Origin: Odoribacteraceae bacterium
GTDB lineage: Bacteria > Bacteroidota > Bacteroidia > Bacteroidales > Marinifilaceae
Assembly (NCBI GenBank): GCA_031279175.1
Contig: JAITJA010000190.1
Span: 1 to 8,684 of the forward strand
DNA length: 8,684 nucleotides
Direction of reading: 5' to 3'
Shown: one piece after another, positions 6,585 to 8,684 of the stretch
Layout: every line of letters begins with the position of its first letter
Numbering within the stretch: position 1 is the stretch's first letter
Notes under the pieces: generated by a model
What the model was told of the DNA's origin: nothing
Databases searched by the model: none
The model's input: the letters and a program-made list of their open reading frames with translations, nothing else
Made by a program: the position numbers and the translations under genes

Positions 6585-6605
6585 TTTGTTTATGAATTTA
6601 TAACA

Positions 6606-8009
6606 ATGGAAATCATGTTTGACAAAAGTGTTTACGTGAACAGGAGGCGAGCAATCGCGCGCGGGATAGGCGGTGGGATCGCGTTGATCCCCGGTAATAA
6701 CGAGTCGCCGGCGAATTACCCGGCGAACACATACAAGTTTCGCCAGGACAGTTCGTTCCTTTACCTCTTCGGGTTGAACCATCCCGGTCTGGCCGGCGTG
6801 ATAGACGCGGATACCGGCGAGGATTTTATTTACGGTGACGACGCGGGGATTGACGATATTATCTGGACGGGGCCGCAGCCGTCCGTGCGGGAGATGGCGG
6901 AAAGCGCGGGCGCGCGAGGCGCGTCACCCTTCACTCGTCTTGCCGGGGTGTTACGCGACGCCATTGCCGCGGGTCGTCGGGTACATTTTCTCCCGCCGTA
7001 CCGCTCGCTAAACGCGCTCCTGCTAGAGGAGATGCTTGGCATACACCATTCGTTGTTGAAGCGTTACGCGTCGTTGGAGTTGATCCGCGCGCTGGTGGCG
7101 TCGCGTTCGGTGAAAGAGCCCCGTGAGATCGAGGAGATCGCGCGGGCGTGCGACATCGGTCGCGAGATGCACGTCCGGGCGATGCAGGAGGCCCGTCCTG
7201 GCGTTCGGGAGCAGTACATCGCGGGATTGCTAGAGGGGATAGCGGCGTCGCGCGGGAGCATGGTCTCGTTCCCGGTGATTCTCTCGCAGAACGGCGAGAC
7301 GTTGCATAACCACGACCACGGTCAGGTGCTGTCTACCGGGCGAATGATGCTGACGGACGCGGGCGCGGAGACGTCGCTGAATTATTGCTCGGACTTCACG
7401 CGGACGGTGCCGGTGGGGGGTAAATTTACCTCGAGGCAGCGGGAGGTTTACGAGATCGTGCTGGAGTGCAACCAGCGGGCGATGGAGCTGGCGCGTCCCG
7501 GGGTGACGTACCGGTGGGTACACGTGGAGACGTGCAAGGTGCTGGCGCGCGGGTTAAAGGCGCTCGGGCTGATGAAGGGCGACGTTGACGAGGCGGTAGC
7601 CGCGGGCGCTCACGCGTTGTTCATGCCACACGGTCTGGGTCACATGATGGGGCTCGACGTGCACGACATGGAAGACCTCGGGCAGGTGCACGTGGGGTAT
7701 GACGAGGAGACCCGCCCGGCAGAACAGTTCGGGCTGGCGTCGTTGCGGATGGGGCGCCGGCTGGAGGAGGGGTTCGTGGTGACGGACGAGCCGGGGTGCT
7801 ATTTTATCCCGGCGTTGATCGATCGTTGGCGCGCGGAGAGGAAGCACGAGGCGTTCCTGGCGTATGACAAGATCGAGACGTTCAAGGATTTTGGCGGGAT
7901 TCGCGTGGAAGATGACCTGCTGATCACGCGCGACGGCGCGGTTTGCCTCGGCGAACGACGCGTGCCCGCGACCGTCAAGGAGATAGAAGAGACGATGCGA
8001 GCTGAATGA
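6606..8009 (+). CDS. pepP: Xaa-Pro aminopeptidase (M24B, aminopeptidase P)
   Basis: This cytoplasmic metallopeptidase removes an N-terminal residue that precedes proline. It has 467 aa, normal for the family. An AMP_N domain covers about 5-140 (NNESPANYPANTYKFRQDSS, FLYLFG, IDDIIWTGPQP). The pita-bread M24 catalytic domain covers about 170-450. All five dimetal ligands are visible: D251 (TDAGAE), D263 (CSDFTRT), H346 (PHGLGHMMGLDVHD), E395 (TDEPG) and E435 (GGIRVEDD). H234, H353 and R433 occupy the expected supporting positions. The frame stays open leftwards into the repeat array, but the protein family starts near MF-x-K-x-VY, so ATG 6606 (or 6615, three codons later) is the start. The upstream in-frame ATG at 6549 would add unconserved residues. 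The gene lies after the long non-coding gap and 42 bp before dnaN, and has strongly G-rich third positions. Intact and probably active. Confidence 0.95.
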   Translation: MEIMFDKSVYVNRRRAIARGIGGGIALIPGNNESPANYPANTYKFRQDSSFLYLFGLNHPGLAGVIDADTGEDFIYGDDAGIDDIIWTGPQPSVREMAESAGARGASPFTRLAGVLRDAIAAGRRVHFLPPYRSLNALLLEEMLGIHHSLLKRYASLELIRALVASRSVKEPREIEEIARACDIGREMHVRAMQEARPGVREQYIAGLLEGIAASRGSMVSFPVILSQNGETLHNHDHGQVLSTGRMMLTDAGAETSLNYCSDFTRTVPVGGKFTSRQREVYEIVLECNQRAMELARPGVTYRWVHVETCKVLARGLKALGLMKGDVDEAVAAGAHALFMPHGLGHMMGLDVHDMEDLGQVHVGYDEETRPAEQFGLASLRMGRRLEEGFVVTDEPGCYFIPALIDRWRAERKHEAFLAYDKIETFKDFGGIRVEDDLLITRDGAVCLGERRVPATVKEIEETMRAE

Positions 8010-8025
8010 AGATTGAAGATTGAAG
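8008..8025 (+). repeat. Short tandem repeat GAAGATT
   Basis: GAAGATT occurs twice in a row and is followed by GAAG, overlapping the last two bases of the aminopeptidase stop codon and running into the 42-bp A/T-rich gap before dnaN. It is probably a simple sequence. No terminator hairpin is visible in this gap, so read-through into dnaN is possible. Confidence 0.6.
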
Positions 8026-8051
8026 TATTAATCATGTAAAAGAATAGGAAT

Positions 8052-8684
8052 ATGAAATTTGTTGTTTCAAGTAGTACGTTTTTGTCCCGGTTGCAAGCGA
8101 TCCGGGTGGGGGGGAAGCCGAATCTCCCGATATTGAATAATATCCTGCTGGAGGCCAGGGATGGCGCGTTGTACGCCACGACGTCGGATAGAGAGATCAC
8201 GATGGAGACCCGCGTGGCGCTGGAGAGCCTGGAAGGCCCGGGCAGCATTGCCGTGCCCCCGAAGTTGATTGACATGTTAAAGGAGTTCCCGGAGCAGCCG
8301 TTGACGTTCGACATCAATGACGCGACGCTCGAGGTGAAGATCATCTCCGCCAAGGGGAAGTTCGTCATGCAGGGCGAGAAGGCGGAGGATTTCCCGCTCC
8401 CGGGAGGGCTGAAGGATGGCGCCACGAGGCTATCGACCCGTTGCGGTATCGTGCTGGACGGTATTGTCCGTACCTCTTTCGCCACGGCCAATGACGAGTT
8501 TCGCCCGGTGATGAACTGCGTGCTGATCGAGATAAACCCGGATAACTTCACCTTCGTGGCTTCCGACGGTCACAAGCTGGTGCGCTACAAGCGCTATGAC
8601 GCGGGGGCGGAGATAGAGAGACGGGAGCTGATCCTGCCCAAGAAGGCGGCGCTGCACCTGAAAAATCTCCTGCCGCGGGAGGAT
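8052..8684 (+). CDS. dnaN: DNA polymerase III beta subunit, sliding clamp (5' part)
   Basis: The first 211 codons of the replication clamp, which runs on past the window edge; full length is usually about 365-375 aa. It forms the ring that tethers DNA polymerase III to DNA. Domain I spans about 1-120 (MKFVVSSS start, LPILNNILLE at 25-34, LKEFPEQPLTFDI at 76-88). Domain II begins after it, with ATANDEFRPVMNCVLIEI (144-161), the SDGHKLVRY motif (171-179) and LILPKKAALHLKNLLP (193-208). The start is ATG 8052, with AGGAAT just upstream, a weak Shine-Dalgarno-like sequence and the only one in the window. The loop before LPILNN (IRVGGKPN) seems about two residues shorter than in E. coli DnaN, next to a run of seven G at 8107-8113. 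dnaA is not visible here, as is common in Bacteroidota. Confidence 0.97.
   Translation, partial: MKFVVSSSTFLSRLQAIRVGGKPNLPILNNILLEARDGALYATTSDREITMETRVALESLEGPGSIAVPPKLIDMLKEFPEQPLTFDINDATLEVKIISAKGKFVMQGEKAEDFPLPGGLKDGATRLSTRCGIVLDGIVRTSFATANDEFRPVMNCVLIEINPDNFTFVASDGHKLVRYKRYDAGAEIERRELILPKKAALHLKNLLPRED

Noticed and set aside
6342..6605. N-terminal extension of the aminopeptidase back to the ATG at 6342
   Set aside because: The extra 88 residues begin in the repeat array, cross the hairpin cluster and resemble no part of the M24B family. The family start is at 6606 or 6615.

Overview
The window reads as a contiguous piece of a GC-rich Bacteroidota (probably Bacteroidales) chromosome. The evidence for this is indirect. 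The DnaN and aminopeptidase P sequences resemble those of Bacteroidales as I know them. Most start codons lack a Shine-Dalgarno motif and sit behind A/T-rich leaders, and the lower-GC intergenic stretches contrast with GC-rich genes. I cannot name a genus from the sequence alone.

Layout, all genes on the + strand: (i) positions 1-62 hold the last codons of an unidentified upstream gene. (ii) 79-5502 is a tightly packed tripartite efflux operon: periplasmic adaptor (MFP/HlyD family), inner-membrane RND proton-antiporter pump, and outer-membrane TolC-family channel, with gaps of only 9 and 6 bp. Together these would span the envelope and export drugs, detergents or other amphiphiles using the proton gradient. 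No dedicated regulator is visible. (iii) 5515-6081 is a small flavin reductase-like FMN protein starting with GTG, 12 bp after the channel gene and possibly co-transcribed. (iv) 6082-6605 is a 524-bp non-coding gap holding the most unusual element of the window: eleven tandem 21-bp units, each with a small hairpin, capped on the right by one inverted unit. It is followed by a cluster of larger hairpins, palindromes and a spaced direct repeat. (v) 6606-8009 is an intact M24 Xaa-Pro aminopeptidase (PepP type) with all five metal ligands. (vi) 8052 to the window edge is the first 211 codons of dnaN, the replication sliding clamp.

The protein-coding content is ordinary. What deserves a second look is the 21-bp array, which is self-complementary in two alternative registers and free of stop codons in all six frames, and the strand composition. 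The + strand is G-rich from the left edge to about 3.1 kb, C-rich from there (inside the RND gene) to the array, then G-rich again through pepP and dnaN, although every gene points the same way. The switch at the array has the polarity of a replication origin, but this is only a local, hand-counted observation.
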